Shown here one piece after another: positions 41,113 through 50,625 of a DNA stretch of 64,000 nt (position 1 is its first letter; each line of letters opens with the position of its first letter). Under the pieces are notes generated by a model. It worked only from the letters and a program-made list of their open reading frames with translations. It had not been told where the DNA came from and searched no databases. Made by a program: the position numbers and the translations under genes. The stretch lies in contig CALXYM010000002.1 in assembly GCA_944392965.1 (NCBI GenBank), positions 302,270-366,269 of the forward strand, written 5' to 3'. This stretch comes from an uncultured Spirochaetaceae bacterium (GTDB lineage Bacteria; Spirochaetota; Spirochaetia; Sphaerochaetales; Sphaerochaetaceae).

Positions 41113-43038
41113 TCAAGCGAAGAGGGAATCTATCTCATCCTTGTAAAGTTCTTGAATATCCTTTCTCTTGATCTCCTGTTTCAGGGAGAGTTCCTTACCT
41201 ACCTCAAAACTCCTTGTCAGGATCTTGAAACGATTAACCTGCTCAAAAAGTTTGAATCCCTTCTTTGTCGTTACATATGTCTGTATCTCTCTGTTGATAA
41301 GAGCCTTCACCTCATCAGAATCGGCAAGGCTCTCCCTGTTGACATATGGGATGTTCATATCTTTCAGGTAGTTTTCTACATTCTTGATATCAATCACGAT
41401 CAGGGCTGCAAGGAACTTCTTATCCTGTCCGACCACAACCGCTGTCTCTATATATTCACTCTCTGTAAGGGCCTTCTCGATTGGAACGGGCTCTATGTTC
41501 TCTCCACCTGAGAGCACGATGGTATCCTTCTCTCTCCCCCTGATGGAAAAACGTCCGCTATAGGTCATCACGGCAAGATCTCCCGTGTTTATGAACCCGT
41601 CCTTATCTATTATCTTATCAGTCAGTTCCTGATTCTTATAGTACCCCTTCATCACCTGTGGTCCTTTGAAATAAAGAACACCTTTCTTTCCAGGAGGAAG
41701 GATCTCCCCGTTCTCTCCAACTATCTTGATCTCGCTTCCTTTGAGGATTTCAAGACAGCCGCGCATCTTATGCGTCGATTCCTGTGCAGCTATCATAGGA
41801 GATGTCTCGGTCAGTCCATAACCATCTATGATAGATACTCCCATGGCAGTGAAGAACTCCTCCACATCACGGCTCATGCTGCCACCACCGGAGATTCCGA
41901 GCTTAAAATTCGGTCCGAGCTTTCCTGTAACCTGAGAGAATGCGACTTTCTTTCCAAGAGCAAGAACGGGACGGAGAACGATATAAGGGACAATACCCCT
42001 GATGAAATCGAGTGCCCTGTTCCTCTTCTCATAATCGGGAACGGTTCCCCTGACGAGATCCGCAGCAGAAGACCATTTCTTTCCCACCGAGAGGAAGAAG
42101 TTGAACATCTTTCTCTCTATGGGTTTCTTTGTCTTCAATATCTGATAGACCCCGGCTTTTACAGTCTCCCATATGCGAGGTACGGAACACATGAAATCGG
42201 GCTTTACAGTAGCCATGTCGACCAGCATGATTTTCCCAATCGGTTTGGAATACGCTATGATATGCTCATATCTGAGTACAAGATAGTTTATCATGCGTTC
42301 GAATGCATGCCAGATGGGAAGAACCGCAAGCCATATCATCTGAGGCTTCACGTTCGGGAAATACTGTATCATGCCATCAAGTTGGAAAATGATTCCCTTA
42401 TGACTTATCATGACGCCTTTTGGCATACCTGTCGTACCAGAGGTGAATATAATCGTAGCAGTATCATTCTCCTTTCCCAGGGATATCTCATGTTCTATCA
42501 TCTTCTTAATATCGGCATCCCGCATGAGAGCCTTCCCCTCTTTGAGAAGATCATCATAAAGCAGAACGGAGATGGAAAAGGATGTTGCGAAAGCATCAAG
42601 CTCTTCCTTGAGAGGAAGATTTCTATCATCGATTATTATGATGGTCTCAAGCTTGTCCAGATCGCTTTTCAATGCAGCGATCCTCTTTGCCATGTCGATA
42701 TTCTCAGCAAAGACAATACGGGAATCCGTCTCCTTAAGGATATGACATATCTCATAATCCATGGCATCACGTCCACGTGGAGTATCCGCAGCACCAAGGG
42801 ACAGGATAGCCATATCGACAACGAGCCATTCGGCTCTGTTGTCACTGATGATCGCGACGATATCATTTCTCTTAACTCCAAGACGATGAAGGGATGCAGC
42901 CATCCCCCTGATATTCTCCTGAAGTTCAAGATAGGTCACAGGACGGAACTTCGATCCCCCCTCCCTGCTGAGCTGAGCAATGTAGGAGGGATTGGCAGCT
43001 ACCCTCTCATCAAACATATGAACAAGCGTCTTATACAT
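41113..43038 (-). CDS. Long-chain acyl-CoA synthetase (AMP-forming)
   Basis: 641 residues of the ANL superfamily. The AMP loop is TIIFTSGTTGMPKGVMISHKG, then DGYGLTETSPMIAAQ and NTGDLAVMTYSGRFSIRGREKDTIVLSGGENIEP. The C-terminal catalytic Lys region ends KKGFKLFEQVNRFKILTRSFEVGKELSLKQEIKR. It is of the LACS/FAA type common in spirochaetes. It activates fatty acids, and together with PlsC in the same operon it suggests use of scavenged fatty acids for phospholipid synthesis. Confidence 0.93.
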   Translation of the reverse strand: MYKTLVHMFDERVAANPSYIAQLSREGGSKFRPVTYLELQENIRGMAASLHRLGVKRNDIVAIISDNRAEWLVVDMAILSLGAADTPRGRDAMDYEICHILKETDSRIVFAENIDMAKRIAALKSDLDKLETIIIIDDRNLPLKEELDAFATSFSISVLLYDDLLKEGKALMRDADIKKMIEHEISLGKENDTATIIFTSGTTGMPKGVMISHKGIIFQLDGMIQYFPNVKPQMIWLAVLPIWHAFERMINYLVLRYEHIIAYSKPIGKIMLVDMATVKPDFMCSVPRIWETVKAGVYQILKTKKPIERKMFNFFLSVGKKWSSAADLVRGTVPDYEKRNRALDFIRGIVPYIVLRPVLALGKKVAFSQVTGKLGPNFKLGISGGGSMSRDVEEFFTAMGVSIIDGYGLTETSPMIAAQESTHKMRGCLEILKGSEIKIVGENGEILPPGKKGVLYFKGPQVMKGYYKNQELTDKIIDKDGFINTGDLAVMTYSGRFSIRGREKDTIVLSGGENIEPVPIEKALTESEYIETAVVVGQDKKFLAALIVIDIKNVENYLKDMNIPYVNRESLADSDEVKALINREIQTYVTTKKGFKLFEQVNRFKILTRSFEVGKELSLKQEIKRKDIQELYKDEIDSLFA

Positions 43039-43064
43039 ATCTCTCCCTTATATGTCTGAATTCC

Positions 43065-43583
43065 TCACCACTTTATCTCGTCAATCTTCCTGTATGCCCT
43101 TCCAACAGCCATGGACAGGGGCAAGCCAAGGACAACACCGACAGCCGCCTGAGCGATGTTGGCAGGAATCTCAGCAAGAGCAGCAGAAAATCCCACGAGG
43201 AAGGCACCTGTAAGAAGGAAATATCCTCCTGAGACTATCACAATTGCGACCGCAGCGGAAATAATCTTATAAATCAGGCTATCAGGCTTTGCCCTAACAA
43301 TCAAGGCGATAACAAGCGCCTCAAGCCCATGTACGACGAAAGATACAGGAGCCCATTGTCCAAAGCCCCCTGCCAGATCGGCAAGTGCCGTTCCCAATCC
43401 TCCCGCGATAAGCCCTGTAATGGGACCAAAGGTATAGCTGACGAAAGTAACAGCCACATCGCAGAGACTGACATACCCTCCAAGCGGAGTCGGAATCCTG
43501 ATGGCTATCGTGAACACCGCGACAATAGCGGTAGTAATCGCTATCAGACTCATTCTAAGAGCCGTATTCTTCTTGTTCTCCAT
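43065..43583 (-). CDS. ECF transporter substrate-binding (S) component
   Basis: 172 residues from ATG 43583 (MENKKNTALRMSLIAITTAIVAVFTIAIRIPTPLGGYVSLCDVAVTFVSY), with GGAGG 5 nt upstream. Six helices and the opening pattern with GYVSLCDVAV and FGPITGLIAGGLGTALADL match S components of the COG4720 kind. A small-alanine motif for EcfT docking may lie in helix 1. Vitamin specificity is open. It follows ecfT by 2 bp. Confidence 0.85.
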   Translation of the reverse strand: MENKKNTALRMSLIAITTAIVAVFTIAIRIPTPLGGYVSLCDVAVTFVSYTFGPITGLIAGGLGTALADLAGGFGQWAPVSFVVHGLEALVIALIVRAKPDSLIYKIISAAVAIVIVSGGYFLLTGAFLVGFSAALAEIPANIAQAAVGVVLGLPLSMAVGRAYRKIDEIKW

Positions 43584-43585
43584 GC

Positions 43586-44323
43586 TCACCTCCAAAGAAT
43601 AAATGCTATCGGGATTATGACACTTAGGAGAATCTGTGTAAATATACAAGCATTCATACCAAGAGCCCTGTAAGACTCGACACTCTTGCCGGTAAAGCCT
43701 CTCTCCTCCAAGATGGAGGCACTTTCAGGAATCATCTTCACCGCACTTACTATAAGAGAAACAAGAGTAGCCATCAGACCATCCTTCTTTCCCTCATCGT
43801 TCATACGAAGCTCTATAGCCTCTCTGATCTCCGAGTACCTGTATATGAGTGCGGGGATAAAGGAGAGAGTCATCGAAACAGTCAGGCTCACACTGTATGG
43901 GATTTTAAAATATCTGAGGGCCATTATGATGCTCTCTATCCTCTCCGTCTCCAAAAGAAGGGAGAAGATGAGGGATATTCCGATGAACTTAAAAAGGATC
44001 AGGGCAGAGGAGATGGCCCCTTCAACGCTCACAAGCATGAATGTCCCGATTTCAATAAGAGCCTGCCCTTCCCTTTTCTGCAGAGGAGAAAAAAGTATTA
44101 TAAAGAGGACAAGAACACCTATCCTCTTGAAATTCCCCATAGTCTCCTTCCCGCCCACTGAATAAAAAGACAAGGTCATGGTAAGGACCATCATCGTAAA
44201 TGCGGCATAAAGGGAGGACGAGAGAATCAGGGCAATGGAGAAAAGAAGTGAAAAGAGAACTTTCGCTCTCACATCCATACGATGATAAAGGCTCTTTCCG
44301 TATATGAAGGATCCCATCCTCAT
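43586..44323 (-). CDS. ecfT: ECF transporter transmembrane (T) component
   Basis: 245 residues. Membrane helices at the N-terminus (VLFSLLFSIALILSSSLYAAFTMM), then the cytoplasmic coupling helices with signature arginines: YRYSEIREAIELRMND and ESASILEERGFTGK, corresponding to the A-R-G type motifs of EcfT. It overlaps ecfA by ATGA. Confidence 0.88.
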   Translation of the reverse strand: MRMGSFIYGKSLYHRMDVRAKVLFSLLFSIALILSSSLYAAFTMMVLTMTLSFYSVGGKETMGNFKRIGVLVLFIILFSPLQKREGQALIEIGTFMLVSVEGAISSALILFKFIGISLIFSLLLETERIESIIMALRYFKIPYSVSLTVSMTLSFIPALIYRYSEIREAIELRMNDEGKKDGLMATLVSLIVSAVKMIPESASILEERGFTGKSVESYRALGMNACIFTQILLSVIIPIAFILWR

Positions 44324-45645
44324 CTCAAGACTCCTTTCTCAATATGATACCTCTCTCCTTTGAAGGCTGAGATTATCCTCTCATCATGGCTTATCATGAG
44401 TACGGCGGTCCCGCTCTCAAGATAGAGCCTCAACATGGTCATCGTATCCTCATAGCTTATGGCGCTGTCCACCTCATCGAATATGGCAAACGGCCTGTTC
44501 AGTATATAGAATATCGCCCCCTGAAGCAGCTTCGCCTTCCCATAGGAAAGCTCCTGCGTATAGTCATCCAACGATAGGGAGAAAAGGGAAGCGACATGTG
44601 AAATAAGTTCTTCATTCCGTGATACAGAGAGAAGCTCATCCTTTACTGTCGGCAGATATAGCTGATTGAATGGATTCTGAAAGAGGTATGAGACCTTCTT
44701 CTTCCTGTCTTTTGCTCTTATTTCCTTTCCATCAAGGACTATCCTGCCATTATCAGGTTCTCTTATTCCTGTGATTATCCTGGCAAGAGTGCTCTTTCCT
44801 GCCCCGTTTTCTCCCGTAAGTAGATATAAGGATGAACTTTTCATCTCGAATGATGGAACAGAAAGAGAAAAGAGTCCTCCCTCTTCCATCGCCCTGTGTC
44901 TCTGAGAAAAAGATATATCCTCCAACCTAAGAAGATGCGGATCTTCAGCATCTTTCAAGCATGGAAAAGAAAAGAATACATCCCTTGGCTCATATGGAAC
45001 AAGATGTCCATCTCTTATCTCATAAACGCTGTCGAAAAGATCATCATACTCACCAAGATAATGGGACCCCAGAACGAGGACGTACTCTTTCTCCTTGATG
45101 AGGGAAAGCAGCTTAGATCGCCAAGAGGAGGAGAGCTCATCAAAAGCCTCATCATATATATAGAACCTGGGAGCTATGGCATCAAGGGTAGCCAGATTGA
45201 GCCTCCGTTTCTCCCCTCCTGAGAGCTCGGATGTATCCGAATCGGAATATTTTTCAAGATCGTACCGCTTTAAAAGTCCCTCCAGCTCCTCACGTATCCT
45301 CTTCCTGCCAAGATTCCGCTGCTCCAGGGGAAACGCGATCTCATCAAGTAAGGTAGGAAAAAGAATCGCCTCATCGCTGTTCTGACTGCTTCTTGCAACG
45401 TAATTCTTCCTCTCCGGGATATCCAGTGCGAAAAGATCCACATCATCGATGAGGAAGGTACCACTTCTCTCTCCCCAGTAATACTTCTCCGCAGTTCCTG
45501 TAAGAATCCGTGCAAGGGTCGTCTTTCCGCTTCCCGGAGGAGAAAGGATGAGAACCGGATGATGGGCCTCTATATTGAGAGAGAGGGAAGAAAACAACCT
45601 TTCTTCCCCCTTATAGTTAAACGACAGATCTTTTATCTCTATCAT
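44320..45645 (-). CDS. ecfA: ECF transporter ATPase with two fused ABC domains
   Basis: 441 residues holding two complete but compact ABC domains. First: Walker A PPGSGKTTL, signature ELSGGEKRRLNLATL, Walker B FYIYDEAFDEL. Second: Walker A TGENGAGKST, a less regular signature QELSYGKAKLLQGA, and Walker B FAIFDEVDSAI. In most ECF transporters EcfA1 and EcfA2 are separate. The fused form gives the heterodimer in one chain. The second signature lacks SGG, so the two ATP sites are unequal. Start and plsC stop share one base (TGATG). Confidence 0.9.
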   Translation of the reverse strand: MIEIKDLSFNYKGEERLFSSLSLNIEAHHPVLILSPPGSGKTTLARILTGTAEKYYWGERSGTFLIDDVDLFALDIPERKNYVARSSQNSDEAILFPTLLDEIAFPLEQRNLGRKRIREELEGLLKRYDLEKYSDSDTSELSGGEKRRLNLATLDAIAPRFYIYDEAFDELSSSWRSKLLSLIKEKEYVLVLGSHYLGEYDDLFDSVYEIRDGHLVPYEPRDVFFSFPCLKDAEDPHLLRLEDISFSQRHRAMEEGGLFSLSVPSFEMKSSSLYLLTGENGAGKSTLARIITGIREPDNGRIVLDGKEIRAKDRKKKVSYLFQNPFNQLYLPTVKDELLSVSRNEELISHVASLFSLSLDDYTQELSYGKAKLLQGAIFYILNRPFAIFDEVDSAISYEDTMTMLRLYLESGTAVLMISHDERIISAFKGERYHIEKGVLR

Positions 45646-46388
45646 CAGCTCTTCCTATATGCCGGCAAGGCTGAATATGCATCTTTTATGATGCTTTCAA
45701 CCATGGCAGGAACCTCTTTCATCTCCTCCTCTGAAAGAGTGGAGGTATCAATCGGCTTCAGAATATTCACATATACAGGAATCCTCTTGAATGTATACGC
45801 ACTCTCAAGAAGGCAGCGGGTGTTCTGTATCGCAACAGGGACGATCACCGCTTTTGCCTTAGTAGCCATCTTAAGTGCACCCGGCTTGAACTGTGCGATC
45901 TGCCCGTTCTTACTCCGCGTACCCTCAGGGTATATCGCCATCGGGAGGCCCCCATTTATATTCTCCACGCCCTTGAGAATCGCCTTCAGAGACTGCCTCA
46001 TATCCTTCCTGTCGATGAACACACATCCAAGCTCCTTCATCAGAACATTCAGTCCTGGAACTTTCTTAAGTTCGATTTTCGCAATTATCCCAGTCCAGAG
46101 ACCAGCACCGAAGAGAGCGGGAATATCCATCATTGACTGATGATTTGCAACATAACAGATTTTTGTTCCCTTCGGGGGGAGATTCTCCCGTCCCGTGACT
46201 GTAAATTTTGCCCCAAATGTGAGCCATATCCACCAGATTGTTATGGAGAGCCAGAAATGAAGCCATGCATTCCCAGCCTTTTTCAGATGAAGAAGGAAAA
46301 ACACCTCAGAAAACATTGCAAGGAGCGCTGTAGGAACGAATACGGGGATGCAGAATATCAGAGAGACAATAACCTTAACCTTTTTCAT
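45645..46388 (-). CDS. plsC: 1-acyl-sn-glycerol-3-phosphate acyltransferase
   Basis: 247 residues. Catalytic NHQSMMD (the H-x4-D motif) and YPEGTRSKNG for phosphate binding, after an N-terminal membrane helix. It makes phosphatidic acid in phospholipid synthesis. Start overlaps the ABC exporter stop by ATGA. Confidence 0.93.
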   Translation of the reverse strand: MKKVKVIVSLIFCIPVFVPTALLAMFSEVFFLLHLKKAGNAWLHFWLSITIWWIWLTFGAKFTVTGRENLPPKGTKICYVANHQSMMDIPALFGAGLWTGIIAKIELKKVPGLNVLMKELGCVFIDRKDMRQSLKAILKGVENINGGLPMAIYPEGTRSKNGQIAQFKPGALKMATKAKAVIVPVAIQNTRCLLESAYTFKRIPVYVNILKPIDTSTLSEEEMKEVPAMVESIIKDAYSALPAYRKS

Positions 46389-48112
46389 ACCATTCCTCCC
46401 TTACTGTAAAGACGGGAATACACACCGCCTTTTGCAATCAAAGTCTTATGATCCCCACTCTCACAGAGCTTACCATCATCGATTACGAAAATTATATCAC
46501 TATCTATCACAGTTGATAAGCGATGAGCAATCACTATCGACGTTCGGCCACTTCTAAGCTTCATGAAAGACTCCTCGATAAGAGCTTCGCTCTCGGTGTC
46601 GAGACTGCTTGTTGCCTCATCAAAAACGATTATTGGAGGATCTTTGAGGAAACAGCGGGCAATGCTTATTCTCTGTTTCTGCCCTCCTGAAAGACGTGTA
46701 CCGCGTTCCCCTACCTCGGTATCGAGCCCATCAGGTAGGCTTTTTACAAACTCAAGTAGATTCGCTTTCTCAAGAGCCATATATAGTTCCTCATCTGTTG
46801 CATCACTCTTTCCGTATCTAAGGTTTTCCCTTATGGACGCATCGAAGAGAAACACATCCTGCCGTACGAACCCCACAGCCTCATGCAGGCTCTTCTGCGT
46901 CACTGTAGAGATATCCGTGCCATCTATCGTTATCCTACCACCATCAAGCTCGTAAAAGCGTGCGATGAGATTAGCGATCGTACTCTTTCCCGCACCAGAC
47001 TCCCCCACGAGGGCGACATGTTTTCCTCCGGGGATGGTAAAGGAAAGATCCTTTATCGTATTCGCCTTTCCATCTTTCTCATAAGAGAAGGACACGTTTT
47101 CAAAACTTATCGTCCCCTCTGTAACCCGAAGGGATTGAGAACCCTTGGCATCCTTGATCTCGGGTTCTGTTTCCATGATCTCGACAAAACGCTCAAATGA
47201 TGCAACGCCCTGCGAGAACTGCTCGGTGAAATTGATCAGACGATCTATGGGAGGAAGGACCACGGAGACAAAAAGGATAAAGGATACGAGATCAGAGACA
47301 GTGACGGTTCCCGTCGTAATGAGGATGACACCACCGACAACAGTAATGAAGTAATACATCTCCCTCATGAAGCTGATACCGCTCTGGTAGGCCGCCATCA
47401 CGGCATAATACTTTTCCCTGGTCTTTTTCAGCCTGCTGTTCGACTTATCGAACTTCCTCTCCTGAAACTTCTCCTGACTGTAGCCCTTTACTTCTCTTAT
47501 TCCCTGTATCGAGTTCTCCACATCCACCGCGATATCGGCAACTGTACGGCGCACAGCCCTGTTCTTCTTTTTAAGTCTCCCATTATAGATGATGCCATAT
47601 ATAAGCATCACAGGAAGGGGAATCAGAGTGACAAGCGCAAGGGGGACGGAGAATGAGAACATCGCAACATACGCAGCCGCTATCGTGAGGATTGAGATAA
47701 GGAAATCCTCTGGACAATGATGGGCTACCTCCGCGATGTTGAAAAGGTCGTTAGTGATCCTGCTCATCAGGCTTCCCGTCTTTGTCTTGTCATAATAGGA
47801 AAAAGAGAGAATCTGCAGATGGGAAAAAATATCCCTTCTCATATCATTTTCAATCCAAACTCCAAGGATATGTCCCCACTTTATACGAATCCACGTACAT
47901 GCCATCTGGACGAGATAGACAAGAAGCATAACAAGGAAGATGATCATCATCAAACGGTAGTTCGACTGGGGAATAACCGTGTTCAGAAGGTATCTCGTAA
48001 GGGATGGAAATACAACAGAAAGAAGAGATGCGATAGCCGCAGCTGTCATATCAAGGGCAAAAAGACCCTTATATGGCTTATAATAGGATGCAAATAGCTT
48101 TAAAAGTTTCAC
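46385..48112 (-). CDS. ABC exporter, half-transporter type (MsbA-like layout)
   Basis: 575 residues: exporter membrane domain and ATPase domain with Walker A GESGAGKST, signature RLSGGQKQRISIARC and Walker B IIVFDEATSSLD including the catalytic Glu. Because both sites are canonical and there is no partner gene, a homodimer is likely. It stands between a helicase and plsC, so a lipid or drug substrate is possible. ATGA overlaps at both ends. Confidence 0.92.
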   Translation of the reverse strand: MKLLKLFASYYKPYKGLFALDMTAAAIASLLSVVFPSLTRYLLNTVIPQSNYRLMMIIFLVMLLVYLVQMACTWIRIKWGHILGVWIENDMRRDIFSHLQILSFSYYDKTKTGSLMSRITNDLFNIAEVAHHCPEDFLISILTIAAAYVAMFSFSVPLALVTLIPLPVMLIYGIIYNGRLKKKNRAVRRTVADIAVDVENSIQGIREVKGYSQEKFQERKFDKSNSRLKKTREKYYAVMAAYQSGISFMREMYYFITVVGGVILITTGTVTVSDLVSFILFVSVVLPPIDRLINFTEQFSQGVASFERFVEIMETEPEIKDAKGSQSLRVTEGTISFENVSFSYEKDGKANTIKDLSFTIPGGKHVALVGESGAGKSTIANLIARFYELDGGRITIDGTDISTVTQKSLHEAVGFVRQDVFLFDASIRENLRYGKSDATDEELYMALEKANLLEFVKSLPDGLDTEVGERGTRLSGGQKQRISIARCFLKDPPIIVFDEATSSLDTESEALIEESFMKLRSGRTSIVIAHRLSTVIDSDIIFVIDDGKLCESGDHKTLIAKGGVYSRLYSKGGMV

Positions 48113-49557
48113 TTTCCGAAAATCCTCTTGATAAAAGCGATGAAGCCTTTCTTCTCCTCAACCTTGACCTCATTGAGATTTACCTTCTTGACGCTCTTAC
48201 CTTCTATCTCCTTCTTTAGGAGCTCATCTTTTGAAGGAATTCTCTTTTCTTCTTTCACACTGCTCTTCCTGTCATTCTTCTTCTCACTCTTAACAGGTCT
48301 TGATGGGCGGGAAGGCTTCTTTTCCCTAGGCTTAGCAGAGGATGACTGACGGGGTTTTCTCTCCGCACCTCTCCTCTCGTTGCCTTTTCTCTCCTTCTTT
48401 ATCTTGATACCTTTGCTCAGATCCTCCACCGGTTCCAGTCCACACTCATCAGGCCAGAGGACTGGTATCTTCATATGTATGAATTCCTCTATCGGTTCCA
48501 GACCATAGATATACATCTCATCAGCAAGAGTCACTGCCTTACCGCTCTTTCCTGCCCTAGCGGTCCTTCCGATACGATGAACATAGTTCTCATAATCCTC
48601 TGGAATGTCATAGTTGACAACAAGTTCAAGATCATCTATCTGGAGACCGCGTGCAGCAACATCGGTCGCAACAAGAATCGTGATCTTTCCCTCTTTGAAT
48701 GCATCCAGAGTCTTTAATCTCTTGTTCTGCACCATGTCTCCCATGAGATAGGCTGCCTTATAACCATTCATCTTCAGGCGTGTGGCAACCTCAACAGCGC
48801 AATCCTTCGTGTTCGTAAAGATAATCGTACTTGCCGGATTGATGTTTTTCAAAAGGGAGAGAAGAAGGGGAAATTTCTCTTCCCTGGTTATATGAAAGAG
48901 TTCCTGCGTTATCTCCTTTACCGTGACCTCCTCCGGCCGTACCTCTATCTCCTCTGGCTCATTCATGAACGCCCATGCAAGATTCCTGACCTTCATCGAG
49001 AGGGTCGCGGAAAAGAGCATCGTCTGCCTCTCCTCACGAGGTCTCATGCGTGAGAACATCTTCTCGATATCAGGATAAAACCCCATGTCGAACATTCTAT
49101 CCGCCTCGTCAAGTACTACGATATCGAAAGATTTGAAATCGATCTTTCCACTTTTAAGGAAATCCAGAAGACGGCCTGGTGTTCCAACTGCGAGATTGAT
49201 ACCCTCCTTCACCTCCTCAAGCTGCTTGGCATACCCCACTCCACCATAAAAACATCCGATCTGGTATCCATCTATTGCAGAGGAAAAGGAGATGGCGTCC
49301 TCCTCAATCTGGACGGCAAGCTCCCTTGTCGGAGCTACGATCAGGGCCTTGCTGTCCCTGTTTTTTAAATAACGCTCGAAGATCGTGAGCAGAAAAACAA
49401 GGGTTTTTCCACTTCCAGTCTTTGACTGGACCATAACATCCTTCCCTGAGAGGGAAACAGGAAGAACCTTTTCCTGCACCTCGGTAGGAGAAGAAAAACC
49501 ATGTTTCTCTATTCCCTCTAGGGTTTCCTTTGAAAGACATAAATCATTGAAATCCAT
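48109..49557 (-). CDS. DEAD-box RNA helicase
   Basis: 482 residues. Q motif FSSPTEVQEKVLP, motif I SKTGSGKT, motif Ia PTRELAVQ, motif II DEAD in VVLDEADRMFDMG, motif III SAT, and motif VI HRIGRTARAGKSG are all present. Residues about 375-482 are a lysine- and arginine-rich, low-complexity tail (RKGNERRGAERKPRQSS and so on) that would bind RNA non-specifically. RhlE/CsdA-like enzymes help ribosome assembly and cold growth. First gene of the long operon down to 39668. Confidence 0.95.
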   Translation of the reverse strand: MDFNDLCLSKETLEGIEKHGFSSPTEVQEKVLPVSLSGKDVMVQSKTGSGKTLVFLLTIFERYLKNRDSKALIVAPTRELAVQIEEDAISFSSAIDGYQIGCFYGGVGYAKQLEEVKEGINLAVGTPGRLLDFLKSGKIDFKSFDIVVLDEADRMFDMGFYPDIEKMFSRMRPREERQTMLFSATLSMKVRNLAWAFMNEPEEIEVRPEEVTVKEITQELFHITREEKFPLLLSLLKNINPASTIIFTNTKDCAVEVATRLKMNGYKAAYLMGDMVQNKRLKTLDAFKEGKITILVATDVAARGLQIDDLELVVNYDIPEDYENYVHRIGRTARAGKSGKAVTLADEMYIYGLEPIEEFIHMKIPVLWPDECGLEPVEDLSKGIKIKKERKGNERRGAERKPRQSSSAKPREKKPSRPSRPVKSEKKNDRKSSVKEEKRIPSKDELLKKEIEGKSVKKVNLNEVKVEEKKGFIAFIKRIFGK

Positions 49558-49620
49558 ATATAGTTCCTAAAACAAAATTCAAATAAACCATTTAAAGGTA
49601 ATGGATTTAGACACCTCTGT

Positions 49621-50412
49621 CTATTCCCATGCTCCAACATAATCGGAAAAGCGAAGAACCATGGTATTCATACTGCGGCTGACAGGCCTGCCATCTATGC
49701 TTCTTATAGGCATTGCCTTCATGCTCGTGGATGAGATGAAAAGGGAGTCGTAAGAGAAGATGTCTTTTACGTAAATAGGTTGATAGACGACTTCTACACC
49801 CATGTCCTTGGCCGCCTCCATAACACCGATTCGGGTAACTCCCAGCAGCACATCCTCATCAGAAGCAGTATACAGCCGGTTTCCCTTCAAGGCATAGAAA
49901 TTGCTTCTTGTCCCTTCTGTGACATACCCATGCCTGTTCACAAGAAGAGCCTCGAAAGATCCCTTTGATTCGGCCTCGTCGAGGGCAAGATATGAAAGAA
50001 GTAGATTGCTCGTCTTGTAGTTCGGAAGAAAGCGCTCTCCCTCATAGAGAATACAGTCAATCCCTTCACTGTAATAGGAATCAGGATAACTCCTGGTCTG
50101 AGAATGGGTTATGAAAAAGATGTTCTCCTTGCCGACGAGAAGGAGGCGAAACGTCTCATTCATCAAGCCATCTGCATCCTTAAGCATGTTGAGCCAGAGT
50201 TCTATCTCTGAATCCTGATACCTGAGTTCTATCTTGATTCCCCTTGCGGATTCCCTGAGTCTTTCAAGGTGCTCCTTCAGATGTACAAATTCTCCATTCT
50301 TGAGTTTAAGGGCTTCGTATACCGAATAGGCGTACTGTACGCTCCTCAACGTCACAGGAAGGGTTGCTTCCTCTTCCTTAATAAGGATTCCATTTCTTAT
50401 CGCATGTCTCAT
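49621..50412 (-). CDS. Aminotransferase class IV (BCAT/ADC-lyase fold)
   Basis: 263 residues from ATG 50412, with GGAG upstream. The TTG at 50430 would overlap that ribosome site. PLP-enzyme class IV pattern: SVQYAYSVYEALKLKNGEFVHLKEHLERLRESA, Lys in RFLPNYKTSNLLLSYLAL (Schiff-base Lys candidate), and EGTRSNFYALKGNRLYTASDEDVLLGVTR for cofactor phosphate. It could be a branched-chain or D-amino acid aminotransferase or 4-amino-4-deoxychorismate lyase. The motifs do not separate these. Confidence 0.85.
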   Translation of the reverse strand: MRHAIRNGILIKEEEATLPVTLRSVQYAYSVYEALKLKNGEFVHLKEHLERLRESARGIKIELRYQDSEIELWLNMLKDADGLMNETFRLLLVGKENIFFITHSQTRSYPDSYYSEGIDCILYEGERFLPNYKTSNLLLSYLALDEAESKGSFEALLVNRHGYVTEGTRSNFYALKGNRLYTASDEDVLLGVTRIGVMEAAKDMGVEVVYQPIYVKDIFSYDSLFISSTSMKAMPIRSIDGRPVSRSMNTMVLRFSDYVGAWE

Positions 50413-50551
50413 CTTCTTCTCCAAAGGCAACTATAATACAAAGCCTCTTTTACATTCAAGGATGGACGATGGTAAGAAATAACCATGGCCCAAAAGCCGG
50501 GGAATAGAGAAAAAATGTCATGGATAAAGACAAAAGCCAAAAATATGATGT

Positions 50552-50581
50552 TTGACATAGGATTCGATAGAATTTTAAAAT
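50552..50581 (+). promoter_or_regulatory. Promoter of the first glycosyltransferase gene
   Basis: Consensus TTGACA at 50552-50557, 18-bp spacer and TAAAAT at 50576-50581. A small stem GGTGT-ATA-ACACC lies shortly before the AAGGAG ribosome site. Confidence 0.6.
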
Positions 50582-50625
50582 ATGAAAAACAAGGTGTATA
50601 ACACCATGAAAAGGAGATGGACGCT

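Noticed and set aside
41770..43059. Long plus-strand frame of 429 codons opposite the acyl-CoA synthetase gene
   Set aside because: It is the antisense shadow of a well-conserved enzyme, with no domain of its own and no ribosome site.
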